Below, one piece after another: positions 1 through 8,074 of a stretch of DNA of 64,000 nt. The notes under the pieces are model-generated. The model did not search any database, had not been told where the DNA came from, and saw nothing but the letters and a program-made list of their open reading frames with translations. This DNA is from DASTEQ01 sp040905185 (GTDB lineage: Bacteria; Chloroflexota; Limnocylindria; QHBO01): the NCBI GenBank assembly GCA_040905185.1, contig JBBDRZ010000001.1:186001-250000 (forward strand). Direction: 5' to 3'. The position numbers were made by a program, and so were the translations under genes. Every line of letters begins with the position of its first letter. Positions within the stretch are counted from its first letter, which is position 1.

Positions 1-570
1 GCCGATGCGGATGCGCTGATCGGCTGGCTCCGCCGGGCGCGCCTGCTCTCGGATCGGGCGGCGAGCGCCGAGCGGGCGCACCTGCGGGACGATCCCGATG
101 AGGCCGCACGCCGGATCGAGCGCTTCCACGACCTGCGCGATCTCATCCGCGCCATCGCGACCGAGGTCACTGGCACCGAAGGGGTCAGCCGGGACAACGT
201 GCGGGCCCTGAACCACATCCTGCGCCATGGCCTCCACTATCACCAGCTGGAGGTCAGCACCGACGGGACCCAGTACGGGCTGGCACGGGTCGGCGACCGC
301 CTGGACCAGGCCCGGGCCACGATCGCCGGAACCGTGGCCGACTTCCTGGCCGGGCGCGCGGTCCGACAGATGAGGATCTGCGCCAACCAGGGGTGCCTGG
401 AGATCTTCATCGACCGCTCCCCCACCGGGCGGCGGCGCTGGTGCGACATGCGGACCTGCGGCAACCAGGCCAAGGCAGCACGTCACCGCGCCCGAGTCCG
501 CGAGGCGACGTTCCCCCAGCCCTTCCCGCCGGCGATGCCGCACACTAGAATCGGATCAATCCGCATCTGA
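1..570 (+). CDS. CGNR zinc finger / ABATE-domain regulator (5' truncated)
   Basis: The frame is open from the first base of the window, so the start lies upstream; a GTG at 199 is internal. The visible 189 residues hold an ABATE-like helical region and then a C-terminal CGNR zinc finger with ligands in CANQGC and in RRWCDMRTCGNQAK. The family is thought to bind a small molecule through the ABATE part and nucleic acid through the finger, and usually acts as a transcription factor. The signature tetrad here reads CGNQ instead of CGNR, although the following KAARHRAR basic stretch is kept. No neighbour to the left is visible, so the operon context is unknown. Confidence 0.8.
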   Translation, partial: ADADALIGWLRRARLLSDRAASAERAHLRDDPDEAARRIERFHDLRDLIRAIATEVTGTEGVSRDNVRALNHILRHGLHYHQLEVSTDGTQYGLARVGDRLDQARATIAGTVADFLAGRAVRQMRICANQGCLEIFIDRSPTGRRRWCDMRTCGNQAKAARHRARVREATFPQPFPPAMPHTRIGSIRI

Positions 571-771
571 GGCCGAATCGCCCCAGTGGACGCTGGCTGC
601 AAACCCCGATATCCGCGCGCCGTCGGCCGGCCGGCGCCGAGGTGACCGCCTAGCGAGACCCGATCCGGCGGACCCGGCGATGGTCGACCACCCGGCGCGT
701 ATCCCAATCACGGGGCCGCGACGAGGTGGTCATTGCTTGCCCTCCCGCGGCGCTGACGAGGAGGTGGTCCG
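571..771. other. intergenic region upstream of mgtE
   Basis: About 200 bases without a gene. I looked for a magnesium-sensing M-box leader before mgtE and could not recognise its conserved core. The only clear element is a strong GAGGAGG Shine-Dalgarno just before the ATG at 772. Confidence 0.4.
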
Positions 772-2127
772 ATGAGCTCCGTGGAGACCGGCGAGCTGCT
801 CGCCGAGGTGCAGGCTCTCATCCGCGAGCGCGAGGAGGAGGGCGTGCGCGGCCTCGCCGAGCGCATCGGCCCGCCTGAGTGGGCGGACCTGGTCCCCCAG
901 CTGGAACCGAGGGAGGTGGCCGTGCTCCTTCAGTGGCTGCCCGACGAGGAGATCCCGGCTCTGCTCGAGGAGCTGCCACCGGTCGAGGCGGCCCGCATCC
1001 TGCGGACCCTGGCCGAGCCGGAGGCCGCCGCCCTCCTGGAGGAGATGGACCCTGACGACGCGGCCGACGTCCTGGAGAACCTCCCCTCCCCGGCCATGGA
1101 CCAGATCCTGGTCCGCATGCGCGCAGAGGATGCGGCCGAGATCCGCGGATTGGCGGCGTATCCACCCGACAGCGCCGGCGGGATCATGACTCCCGCCTTC
1201 GTGGCGGTCGCCGCCGACGCGACGAGCGACCAGGCCATTTCGGCCATTCGTCGCCTGGTGGACGAGGCGGAGACGGTGAACTACGTCTATGTCGTGGACG
1301 CCGAACGCCACCTGCTTGGCGTTCTGTCCCTGTATCGGCTCCTCCTGAGCCCCGGCGAAACGCCGGTGAGCGAGCTCATGGCCCCGACCACGGTCCGGGT
1401 TCGGGCATCCGCCGACCAGGAGGCTGCGGCCCGGCTGCTGACCGACCGCAACCTGCTGGCCATCCCGGTCGTCGACGATGACGACCACCTGCTGGGGATC
1501 ATCACCGAGGACGACGTGGCCGACGTCCTCCAGGCCGAGGCCACCGAGGACATCGAGCGGCTGGGTGGCTCGCAGCCGTTGAACCTGCCCTACCGCCTGG
1601 CGAGTGTCCCGCTCCTGGTGCGCAAGCGCGTGATCTGGCTCCTGCTCCTCTTCGTGGCGGCGGGCTACACCGGCACCGTGCTCCAGAACTTCCAGGGTGA
1701 ACTGACCGATGTCGTGGCCCTGAGCTTCTTCATCCCACTCCTGATCGGCACCGGCGGCAACATCGGCAGCCAGACGGTCACGCTCATCGTGCGCGCCATG
1801 GCCCTCAACGAGGTCGCGATGCGCGACATCGCGTGGATCGTCTTCAAGGAGATGCGGGTGGCACTCGTCCTGGGCGGGGTCATGGCCGTGGCCGCGTTCG
1901 TGCGGGCCGAGCTGCTGGGGGTGAGCGCCGATATCGGCGTGGTGGTGGCGCTCACGATCATTGCCATCTGTGTATGGGCGGCGACCGTGGCCGCCGCACT
2001 ACCGCTTGTCCTGCGTCGATTGCGGGTCGATCCCGCTGTCGTCTCGGCGCCGCTGATCACTACCGTGGTGGACGGGACCGGGCTGATCATCTACTTCGAG
2101 ATCGCCCGGCTGGTGCTCAACCTCTAG
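772..2127 (+). CDS. mgtE: MgtE-type magnesium transporter
   Basis: Inner-membrane Mg2+ channel of 451 residues, the usual family length. The first ~135 residues are the acidic, helical MgtE N domain. Two CBS motifs follow (about residues 140-265, the second ending in GIITEDDVADVL), which in this family sense cytosolic Mg2+ and close the pore. Five membrane segments fill residues ~290-451, with the conserved pore signature TGGNIGSQ near residue 326. The ATG at 772 is preceded by GAGGAGG at a good distance. It is the only gene on this strand between the CGNR gene and the XRE gene and looks monocistronic. Confidence 0.95.
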   Translation: MSSVETGELLAEVQALIREREEEGVRGLAERIGPPEWADLVPQLEPREVAVLLQWLPDEEIPALLEELPPVEAARILRTLAEPEAAALLEEMDPDDAADVLENLPSPAMDQILVRMRAEDAAEIRGLAAYPPDSAGGIMTPAFVAVAADATSDQAISAIRRLVDEAETVNYVYVVDAERHLLGVLSLYRLLLSPGETPVSELMAPTTVRVRASADQEAAARLLTDRNLLAIPVVDDDDHLLGIITEDDVADVLQAEATEDIERLGGSQPLNLPYRLASVPLLVRKRVIWLLLLFVAAGYTGTVLQNFQGELTDVVALSFFIPLLIGTGGNIGSQTVTLIVRAMALNEVAMRDIAWIVFKEMRVALVLGGVMAVAAFVRAELLGVSADIGVVVALTIIAICVWAATVAAALPLVLRRLRVDPAVVSAPLITTVVDGTGLIIYFEIARLVLNL

Positions 2128-2157
2128 AAAGGCTCGGGGGCGCCCGGTCCGAATCCG

Positions 2158-2271
2158 AGTTACGTGTGACTGGCAGCGAGAGGGGAAGCCCGAACCGACG
2201 TGCCCACAGTTACTGGTGACTGAGACGGCACCGCCAGGGCTGCCTGCGCGAGATGCCAGTCTCATGTGACT
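2158..2271 (+). repeat. phased palindrome array A (3 x AGTCAC-NN-GTGACT, 50-bp period)
   Basis: Three imperfect 14-bp palindromes start at 2158 (AGTTACGTGTGACT), 2208 (AGTTACTGGTGACT) and 2258 (AGTCTCATGTGACT), so the start-to-start distance is exactly 50 bp twice. The two 36-bp spacers differ from each other, but each closely matches the spacer in the same position of array B (3010-3123). It lies between the mgtE stop and the -10-like box of the XRE gene, whose ATG is 44 bp further on. Confidence 0.85.
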
Positions 2272-2303
2272 GACCAATAAGGCCGCCGTACCGAATCGGC
2301 CAC

Positions 2304-2315
2304 TACGCTCCGAAC
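2304..2315 (+). promoter_or_regulatory. -10-like box, probable leaderless start
   Basis: TACGCT at 2304-2309 lies exactly 6 nt before the ATG at 2316 and no Shine-Dalgarno is present. Transcription would begin at or next to the start codon. The same box with the same spacing precedes the gene at 9198. Confidence 0.45.
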
Positions 2316-3071
2316 ATGGGTGGTGCCAGGGCGGATCCGGCCAACGTGACACGGACCCGTATCCAGCGCCAGATCCAACGACTTGGGACCGATGCGCGGA
2401 CCGCGCGGGTGGCTGAGGGGATGTCCCAAGCCACCGTGGCGAGGCGGGCACGGGTGTCCCAGACCAGCGTCGGGCGCCTCGAAGCCGGGGACGTCCGACT
2501 CTCGGTCATGATCGTTGGGAGCGTGTTTTCCGCCCTGGGGATGGATTTCTCCATGCGCGCCTTTCCCGGTACCGGGGTGCGGCTTCGGGACAGCGGCCAG
2601 ATCGCTCTCACCGACATGATCCGCGTCGAGGCGCACCCCCGTTGGCGGCTCAGCCTCGAGGCGCCGGTGGGCGACCAGAACGGACAGGCGGCGGACGTTC
2701 TGCTGCTTGGGCGCTCGTTCGGCATCCATATCGAGATCGAAACCGCGCTCGTTGATCTGCAGGCTCAGCTGCGGAAGGGCCAGTTGAAGCGGGACGCGCT
2801 GGAGCGCAGGGTCGGGATCAATCTGGCGTTCGTGATGGCGCTGCGCGAGTCGGAGCGCAACCGTGCCGCGGTACGAGCCGTGGCGAGTGTCGTTCGAGCG
2901 GCACTGCCCGCGCCATCGCGGGAAGTGCTGGGCGCACTGCGCGCTGGCTTGGCCCTGAACCGTGATGGCCTGCTCTGGATCCGACCGCTACCTTCGCGCC
3001 GCGATTCCAAGTTAGGTGTGACTGATATCACGGAGGGAGGCCCGAATCGATGGGCAGTCAGTCACAAGTGA
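2316..3071 (+). CDS. XRE-type helix-turn-helix protein with C-terminal domain
   Basis: A 251-residue protein. Residues ~23-66 form a Cro/C1-type helix-turn-helix (GMSQATVARRARVSQTSVGR). The remaining ~180 residues are a conserved-looking domain with IHIEIETALVDLQAQLRK and a following KRD, resembling the C-terminal part of other actinobacterial and Chloroflexota HTH proteins whose function I do not know. A nuclease-like fold is possible but unproven. The last ~20 codons (from about 3010) are encoded by palindrome array B, and the stop codon lies inside its second palindrome, so the C-terminal tail is probably recent. Palindrome arrays flank the gene on both sides, which makes self-regulation through them, or movement together with them, an obvious hypothesis. 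Confidence 0.75.
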   Translation: MGGARADPANVTRTRIQRQIQRLGTDARTARVAEGMSQATVARRARVSQTSVGRLEAGDVRLSVMIVGSVFSALGMDFSMRAFPGTGVRLRDSGQIALTDMIRVEAHPRWRLSLEAPVGDQNGQAADVLLLGRSFGIHIEIETALVDLQAQLRKGQLKRDALERRVGINLAFVMALRESERNRAAVRAVASVVRAALPAPSREVLGALRAGLALNRDGLLWIRPLPSRRDSKLGVTDITEGGPNRWAVSHK

Positions 3072-3123
3072 CTGAAATGGTGCCGCGAGGGTCGCCCGCG
3101 GACGATGCCAGTCATACGTGACT
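3010..3123 (+). repeat. phased palindrome array B (3 x AGTCAC-NN-GTGACT, 50-bp period)
   Basis: Palindromes start at 3010 (AGTTAGGTGTGACT), 3060 (AGTCACAAGTGACT, perfect) and 3110 (AGTCATACGTGACT), again exactly 50 bp apart. First and second spacers correspond in order to those of array A, so A and B are direct copies about 850 bp apart. The left part of B overlaps the 3' end of the XRE reading frame. Confidence 0.85.
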
Positions 3124-3164
3124 GATCCCCTATTTGAGCGGGTTTCGCGCCAGCCCCTGAGGGC

Positions 3165-4148
3165 TCAGACGCCGATGGGGTGCCAGACCGTCTTGATCTC
3201 GACGAACTCGCCGATGAGGTAGGGCGACTGGGCGGCCGAGGCGAGCCAGTCGTAGCCGTTCAGGCCGCCTGATGGGGGGCGCGCGAAGCGCTTCACGTTG
3301 TGGGTGGCGGCCTCTTCGACGGCCGTCACCGCCGCCGCCTCCAGCCCGAAGCCGTCCAGGGCGTTGACGTCCATGTGGCTCGCCAGGTGGCCGACCAGCT
3401 CGCGGCGCAGGCCGGTGATGACGTTCACGACGCCGCCCGGAACGTCGGAGGTGGCGATCACCTCGGCCAGGGTGATAGCCGGGAGCGGGCGCGTCTGGCT
3501 GGCGATCACGACCGCCGCGTTCCCCGACACGATGACGGGCGCCAGCCGGCTCACGAGCCCGAGCAGCGACGAATCCTCTGCGGCGATGATCCCAACCACC
3601 CCGGTCGGCTCGGGAATGCTGAAGTTGAAGTACGAACCGCCGACCGGGTTCACGTTGCCAAGTATTTGCGGGAACTTGTCGGCCCAGCCGGCGTACCACA
3701 CCCAGCGGTCGGTGGCCGCGTCCACCAGGCGCACCGCTCGCCGGCGGCCCACGCCCTCGGCAGTCATGACCTCGGCCACGAACTGGTCGCGGCGCCCCTC
3801 CATGAGCTCGGCGATGCGGTACAGGACCTGGCTCCGGTGGAACGCGGTCTTGGCCGCCCATCCCGGCTGCGCCTTCCGCGCGGCGCGCACCGCGTCGCGG
3901 ATGTCCTTGCGCGTCCCGCGGCACGCGTTGGCCAGCGGCTCGTCCCGCGCCCCATAGACCAGGTACGACCGCCCCGACTCGGTGCGCGGGAACGCGCCGT
4001 CGATGAACAGCTTGTAGGTCTTGCGGACACCGAGCCGCTCCACCGCGGCCCCGTCCCGGAGAGCCAGCGGCGCCGGCGTGCGTGCGTCCAGGACCGTGGC
4101 GCGGGCCGCGCGGCGTTGTGTGGCGGTGGGCCGTCGAGCGGTGGCCAT
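3165..4148 (-). CDS. truncated, catalytically dead aldehyde dehydrogenase-family protein
   Basis: A 327-residue ALDH-fold protein starting at the ATG at 4148, 14 nt after the stop of the full-length ALDH gene. It keeps the N-terminal coenzyme-binding half (for example IPEPTGVVGIIAAEDSS, and the PGGVVNVITG element). It has no ELGGK glutamate and no catalytic cysteine segment, and it stops after a motif resembling the extreme ALDH C-terminus. It should therefore be inactive alone. The pairing resembles ALDH16-type proteins, in which an active ALDH domain is followed by a non-catalytic one; here the two halves are separate genes. A structural or regulatory partner role is inferred. Confidence 0.8.
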   Translation of the reverse strand: MATARRPTATQRRAARATVLDARTPAPLALRDGAAVERLGVRKTYKLFIDGAFPRTESGRSYLVYGARDEPLANACRGTRKDIRDAVRAARKAQPGWAAKTAFHRSQVLYRIAELMEGRRDQFVAEVMTAEGVGRRRAVRLVDAATDRWVWYAGWADKFPQILGNVNPVGGSYFNFSIPEPTGVVGIIAAEDSSLLGLVSRLAPVIVSGNAAVVIASQTRPLPAITLAEVIATSDVPGGVVNVITGLRRELVGHLASHMDVNALDGFGLEAAAVTAVEEAATHNVKRFARPPSGGLNGYDWLASAAQSPYLIGEFVEIKTVWHPIGV

Positions 4149-4162
4149 CGGTTCGGATCGGC

Positions 4163-5674
4163 CTAGGCCGCGCCATCCAGGCGCAGGTAGCCCGCAAGCC
4201 CATGGAGCCCGCCCTCGCGCCCATAACCGGATTCCTTGTAGCCGCCGAACGGCGACGTGGGGTCGAACCGGTTGAAGGTGTTGGCCCACACCACCCCGGC
4301 CTTCATGGCGCCGATCATCTTGAAGATCCGGCTCCCCTTCTCGGTCCACACCCCGGCCGACAGGCCGTACGGGGTGTTGTTGGCCTTTTCGACCGCTTCT
4401 TCCGGGGTCCGGAAGGTCAGCACCGACAGGACCGGCCCGAAGATCTCCTCCTGCGCGATGCGGTGGCTTTGCGACACGCCGGTGAACAGGGTGGGCCGGA
4501 AGAAGAAGCCCTTGTCGGGCAGGACGCAGTCGGGCTGGAAGATCTCGGCGCCCTCCGCGATCCCGGACTCGACCAGCTCGGCGATCTTCGCCAGCTGGCC
4601 AGCGGAGTTAATGGCCCCGACGTCGGTGTTCTTGTCCAGCGGGTCGCCCACCCGGAGCGTCGACAATCGGTCCTTCAGCTTGTCCAGCAGCGGCTCGTAG
4701 ACCGATTCCTGGACGAACAGGCGCGAACCGGCGCAGCACACCTCGCCCTGGTTGAAGTAGATGCCGTTGATGATGCCCTCGATCGCCTGGTCCAGCGGCG
4801 CGTCGTCGAACACGATGTTGGCCGCCTTGCCGCCCAGCTCCAGGGTCGCCTTCTTGTGGGTGCCGGCGATGGCGCGGGCGATGAGCTTCCCGACCGCCGT
4901 CGAGCCGGTGAACGCGACCTTGTCGACCAGCGGATGGCGGACGAGCTCCATCCCGATCTCGCCCGGCCCGGTGATGATGTTCACCACCCCCGGCGGGAGC
5001 TCTGCCTGACGGACGACATCCGCGAACAGGTACGCGGTCAGCGGCGTGGTGGAAGCGGGCTTCAGGATGACCGTGTTACCGCACGCCAGGGCCGGGGCGA
5101 TCTTCCAGGCCAGCATGAGGAGCGGGAAGTTCCACGGAATGATCTGGGCCGCCACGCCCAGGGAGCTGGGCTGCCGGTTCGGGAAGGCGTACTCGAGCTT
5201 GTCGGCCCAGCCGGCGTAGTAGAAGAAGTGGGCCGCGGCCAACGGGACGTCAACGTCGCGGCTCTCGCGAATGGGCTTGCCGCTGTTCATGGTCTCGACC
5301 ACCGCGAACTCGCGGGAGCGCTCCTGGAGGATGCGGGCAATGCGGTACAGGTATTTCGCGCGCTCGCTGCCCGGCAGCCGGGACCAGGTCGTGTCGTGGG
5401 CGTGTCGGGCGGCGGTCACCGCCCGGTTGACGTCCGCCTTGCTGGCGCGGGCGACCTTGGACAGGACCTCTTCGGTGGCCGGATTGATGACGTCGAACGT
5501 GCCTTTCGGCCGGGCGGGCGTGAAGGCGTTATCGATGAACAGGCCGTACTCGCGTTCGATCGTGACGTGATCGGTCGACTCCGGAGCGGCGGCGTATTCC
5601 CAGGGGACGCCGCGGGCCGCCATCCCCCACGAGGCGAGGGCGGGCCGGGTCTCCGGCTTCTTGGTCAGCGCCAT
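4163..5674 (-). CDS. NAD(P)+-dependent aldehyde dehydrogenase
   Basis: A complete 503-residue ALDH that oxidises an aldehyde to the acid. Visible motifs are PWNFPLLMLAWK (coenzyme binding), FTGSTAVGK (Rossmann turn), ELGGK with the general-base Glu, and NQGEVCCAGSR with the catalytic Cys. EEIFGPVLSV and FGGYKESGYGREGG follow near the C-terminus. CATAAT lies 9 nt before the ATG and no Shine-Dalgarno is seen. It is followed by the dead ALDH paralogue. In several actinobacteria such a tandem pair sits beside deoC, and deoC is 2.5 kb away here, so acetaldehyde from deoxyribose phosphate is a plausible substrate (inference). Confidence 0.92.
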   Translation of the reverse strand: MALTKKPETRPALASWGMAARGVPWEYAAAPESTDHVTIEREYGLFIDNAFTPARPKGTFDVINPATEEVLSKVARASKADVNRAVTAARHAHDTTWSRLPGSERAKYLYRIARILQERSREFAVVETMNSGKPIRESRDVDVPLAAAHFFYYAGWADKLEYAFPNRQPSSLGVAAQIIPWNFPLLMLAWKIAPALACGNTVILKPASTTPLTAYLFADVVRQAELPPGVVNIITGPGEIGMELVRHPLVDKVAFTGSTAVGKLIARAIAGTHKKATLELGGKAANIVFDDAPLDQAIEGIINGIYFNQGEVCCAGSRLFVQESVYEPLLDKLKDRLSTLRVGDPLDKNTDVGAINSAGQLAKIAELVESGIAEGAEIFQPDCVLPDKGFFFRPTLFTGVSQSHRIAQEEIFGPVLSVLTFRTPEEAVEKANNTPYGLSAGVWTEKGSRIFKMIGAMKAGVVWANTFNRFDPTSPFGGYKESGYGREGGLHGLAGYLRLDGAA

Positions 5675-5764
5675 ATGCGCCCGATTATGGACCGATGGGC
5701 GCCGGTGAGCGACGGACTCGCCCGCCGTGGCCGGCAGCTGTCTGGCGCGTTGCTCCCATCGTCG

Positions 5765-6085
5765 CTAGTGATCGGGTGGCCCCAAGCTATCGGTAAGATC
5801 GCCGAAAGCGCGGAGATTGCGAATGTGCCAAAGCAGGTGGGTGAGTTCGACGCCGATATCGGCCAATGCCAGCATGAGGGCGTCCTTTTCCGAAACGCCG
5901 GTCAGGTTCGGCAAGTGGCTGTCTAGCAGCGCGCGGCACGATCCCTCGATGTGACGAAGGTTATAGACAAGGTTCCATGCTCCGGGCTCATCAGGACGAT
6001 CGTCGGCCGAGAAGTCCTTCAGGCTTGCCCACTTCTCCATGAGCTCAGCCATCTTGCGCGGATCATCTGGGATTGAGTCCACCAC
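5765..6085 (-). CDS. hypothetical protein, 106 aa
   Basis: A small soluble, helical protein rich in Leu, Asp, Trp and His that I cannot assign to a family. The start chosen is the GTG at 6085 because GGGGAGGA lies about 8 nt upstream; a second GTG follows directly. It stands alone between ogt and the ALDH pair on the same strand, with ~90-nt gaps on both sides. Its codon use is less GC-biased than that of its neighbours, which may mean recent acquisition. No transmembrane segment or signal peptide is visible. Confidence 0.55.
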   Translation of the reverse strand: MVDSIPDDPRKMAELMEKWASLKDFSADDRPDEPGAWNLVYNLRHIEGSCRALLDSHLPNLTGVSEKDALMLALADIGVELTHLLWHIRNLRAFGDLTDSLGPPDH

Positions 6086-6172
6086 TTCGAGTCCTCCCCG
6101 AGTTGGTTCCGATTACTCGAGCCAGATTCGACTGGAAACAGTAGTGAATGCCCTTGCCCGCATCGGCGACGG

Positions 6173-6781
6173 CTACGCGGGTCGCGCTCCTTCGAGCCTG
6201 AGCAGGAAGCGCTTGGTCTCCAGGCCGCCGGTGTAGCCGCCCAGGCCGCCGTCGGCGCGGATGACCCGATGGCAGGGCACCACGATCGGAATGGGATTGC
6301 CGGCCAGGGCATTGCCGGCCGCGCGGGCGGCGCGCGGCGAACCGGCGGCCGAGGCCACGTCCCCGTAGCTCGCGACCTCCCCGTATGGGATGGCCGCCGT
6401 GGCGCGCAGCACACCCTGGTTGAAGCCACGGACAAGCGTCCAGTCGATGGGCAGGTCGAAGGCCCGTCGGCCCCTCGCGAAATAGGCGTCCAGCTGCCTG
6501 CGGACCGGATCGGTGCGCCGCGGAGCCAACAGCACGCGGGGGGAGACGCGTTCGGCGACCTCGTCCGCCACCGCCCCAAAGTTCTCGCGATCGTAGGCAA
6601 CTCGGACCAGGCCGCGACGCGTCACGAACACCGCGATCGGGCCCAGGGGCGTGTCGAGGGTCGACCATGCGACGTCGAGCAGCCCTTCCGCATCGGCGCG
6701 ACGCGCCAGTCGGGCGGTCACATACGGAAGGTCCAGAGTTGGTGCGCCGGGACGGGCGAGCCGCCGCTCGAGATCGGTCAT
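6173..6781 (-). CDS. ogt: methylated-DNA--[protein]-cysteine S-methyltransferase
   Basis: Suicide repair protein that takes the alkyl group from O6-alkylguanine onto its own cysteine. It has 202 residues; the active-site motif is VVPCHRVIRADGG, preceded by the DNA-binding helix region IPYGEVASYGDVA. The ATG at 6781 overlaps the TGA of the sigma-factor gene by 4 nt (ATGA), so the two are translated as a coupled pair. The reading frame continues further upstream inside the sigma gene, but that extension is a shadow. The coupling suggests that the sigma factor controls a DNA-alkylation response, which is an inference from context. Confidence 0.9.
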   Translation of the reverse strand: MTDLERRLARPGAPTLDLPYVTARLARRADAEGLLDVAWSTLDTPLGPIAVFVTRRGLVRVAYDRENFGAVADEVAERVSPRVLLAPRRTDPVRRQLDAYFARGRRAFDLPIDWTLVRGFNQGVLRATAAIPYGEVASYGDVASAAGSPRAARAAGNALAGNPIPIVVPCHRVIRADGGLGGYTGGLETKRFLLRLEGARPA

Positions 6782-7293
6782 CGGTCTACCTCGGTTCTCA
6801 GCCGGCGCAGGCCGGCGCTCACGTTGTATCGGGCCGCTTCCGGGCTCGTGCCCATCCGCTCGGCGATCTGCCGATAGTCGAGGTCGAGCACGTACCGATG
6901 GACCACGGCCTCGCGCTGCTTGGCGGGCAGTCCCCGGACCGCGGCCCACAGCCCGTCATCGGGGAGCACCGCGGGCCCAGTTCGAGGCTCGGCGGGACCC
7001 ATTCCATGGAGCTGGACCGTTCTAGGGCGTCGGGCGTTGAGGCGGACCGCGTCGGTTGCCTTACGATGGGCGATGGTGTACAGCCAGGCGCGCAGATTCT
7101 CGCCGTGGCGCAGGCGTGGGTACGCTCGGAGTGCGGCGATCAGGGTGTCCTGGAGGCAGTCCTCGGCCAGACCGGGGCCCACGCAGCCCACGAGGAACCG
7201 ATGGAGCTCGGTGGCGTGGTCGTCGACCAGGCGCTGGAACGGCGGCAGGCTCACACGGGATGAAACGCGCCGAATGCCCGTTTTGTGAGGCAC
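6778..7293 (-). CDS. ECF-type RNA polymerase sigma factor
   Basis: A 171-residue sigma-70 family protein with region 2 at about residues 20-90 (EDCLQDTLIAALRAY, then LRAWLYTIAHRKATDAVR) and region 4 at about 115-165 (LPAKQREAVVHRYVLDLDY, then the helix-turn-helix RQIAERMGTSPEAARYNV). No anti-sigma gene is adjacent; instead the gene overlaps ogt by 4 nt. Such sigma-Ogt pairs suggest control of alkylation damage genes. The start at 7293 is the first available one; GTG codons a few residues in would also leave region 2 intact. Confidence 0.85.
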   Translation of the reverse strand: MPHKTGIRRVSSRVSLPPFQRLVDDHATELHRFLVGCVGPGLAEDCLQDTLIAALRAYPRLRHGENLRAWLYTIAHRKATDAVRLNARRPRTVQLHGMGPAEPRTGPAVLPDDGLWAAVRGLPAKQREAVVHRYVLDLDYRQIAERMGTSPEAARYNVSAGLRRLRTEVDR

Positions 7294-7329
7294 CCGGCTA
7301 GGTTACGGCGACGGCTGACGATCGAGCGG

Positions 7330-7722
7330 TCAGCGAATCACCGTCACTGGGATTCCGTGCTCGACGTCGGCCCACAGACGGTCGGTTGTGGCCACGGCGA
7401 GCCCATGAACCGCGGCGGTGGCGAGGCACGCGCGGTCAGCCAACGACAGAGCTCGATGGCCCTGGAGCCACAGCCGTGCCGTCTGCAATGCCTCCGGGCG
7501 CGCAAAATCGATGATCCGTACGCCAAGGCTGGTGAAGTCGTCATCCAGCTCTGCCACGTCGATGCCCCGTTCCCCCGCCCTCTGCAGCACCTCCGACCAG
7601 TTCACCGCCGACACGGCGGACCCACCGAGGATGGCGGCCACCGTGTCGGCGCCGGGCTCGCGATGCAGGAGGGCGAGAATGGCCGAGGCGTCGAGGAGGT
7701 ACCCCTTGGCAGCCTCGGTCAT
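7330..7722 (-). CDS. vapC: VapC-type PIN-domain toxin
   Basis: A PIN-fold ribonuclease of 130 residues. The acidic metal ligands are visible in LLDASAI (Asp ~11), NWSEV (Glu ~43), LADRACLA (Asp ~95) and TTDRLW (Asp ~113). VapC toxins cleave tRNA or rRNA and are neutralised by the paired antitoxin. The ATG overlaps the antitoxin TGA by 4 nt (ATGA at 7719-7722), the standard VapBC arrangement. It is probably autorepressed by the VapBC complex at the inverted repeat upstream of vapB. Confidence 0.88.
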   Translation of the reverse strand: MTEAAKGYLLDASAILALLHREPGADTVAAILGGSAVSAVNWSEVLQRAGERGIDVAELDDDFTSLGVRIIDFARPEALQTARLWLQGHRALSLADRACLATAAVHGLAVATTDRLWADVEHGIPVTVIR

Positions 7723-7964
7723 TCGGCCTCCCGTTCTGCTTCACGACGCCGTTCGGCGACGAGCTCATCGGCAAGACTGACCCCCTCAGGGATGGCCCCG
7801 AACAGGGACTGGAGGCGGCGCAGAACCGTCTCGCGACGCTCGAGAACCAGGCGATCGTCTTCAACGCGTGCGACGAGCGGCATGCCCGGTTGCAGGCCCA
7901 GCTCGCGACGCAGCTCAACTGGGACCAGGATTCGTCCGTCAGGTCCGACCCTTACTGTCAACAT
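7719..7964 (-). CDS. vapB: AbrB-type antitoxin
   Basis: An 81-residue protein. The first ~45 residues are an AbrB/MazE swapped-hairpin DNA-binding domain (DGRILVPVELRRELGL). The charged C-terminal tail (LADELVAERRREAEREAE) would wrap the toxin. The start is the ATG at 7964; the longer frame to 8075 has no support because the promoter lies inside it. It is translationally coupled to the PIN toxin. Confidence 0.85.
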   Translation of the reverse strand: MLTVRVGPDGRILVPVELRRELGLQPGMPLVARVEDDRLVLERRETVLRRLQSLFGAIPEGVSLADELVAERRREAEREAE

Positions 7965-7970
7965 CTTCGT

Positions 7971-7999
7971 AGCCTGACAGGTTGCTATCGCTCTGTCAA
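7971..7999 (-). promoter_or_regulatory. vapBC promoter with inverted-repeat operator
   Basis: On the minus strand TTGACA (7999-7994) and CAGGCT (7976-7971) are spaced by 17 bp, and the ATG follows after 6 nt, so the transcript is probably leaderless. An inverted repeat TGACAG (7975-7980) / CTGTCA (7993-7998) overlaps both boxes, the expected place for autorepression by the antitoxin. Confidence 0.5.
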
Positions 8000-8074
8000 G
8001 ACTTCCGCAGCGGGCGATTCTAAGCCTCTGCTCTTGTCTCGACCGCCCATCACGCGGGACGCGGCGAAGTGTCA

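Noticed and set aside
571..771. M-box magnesium riboswitch before mgtE
   Set aside because: The region is the right place and size, but I could not find the conserved M-box core.
2158..3123. CRISPR array
   Set aside because: Unit count is three per locus, the repeated element is a 14-bp imperfect palindrome, spacers are conserved between loci, and no cas gene is present.
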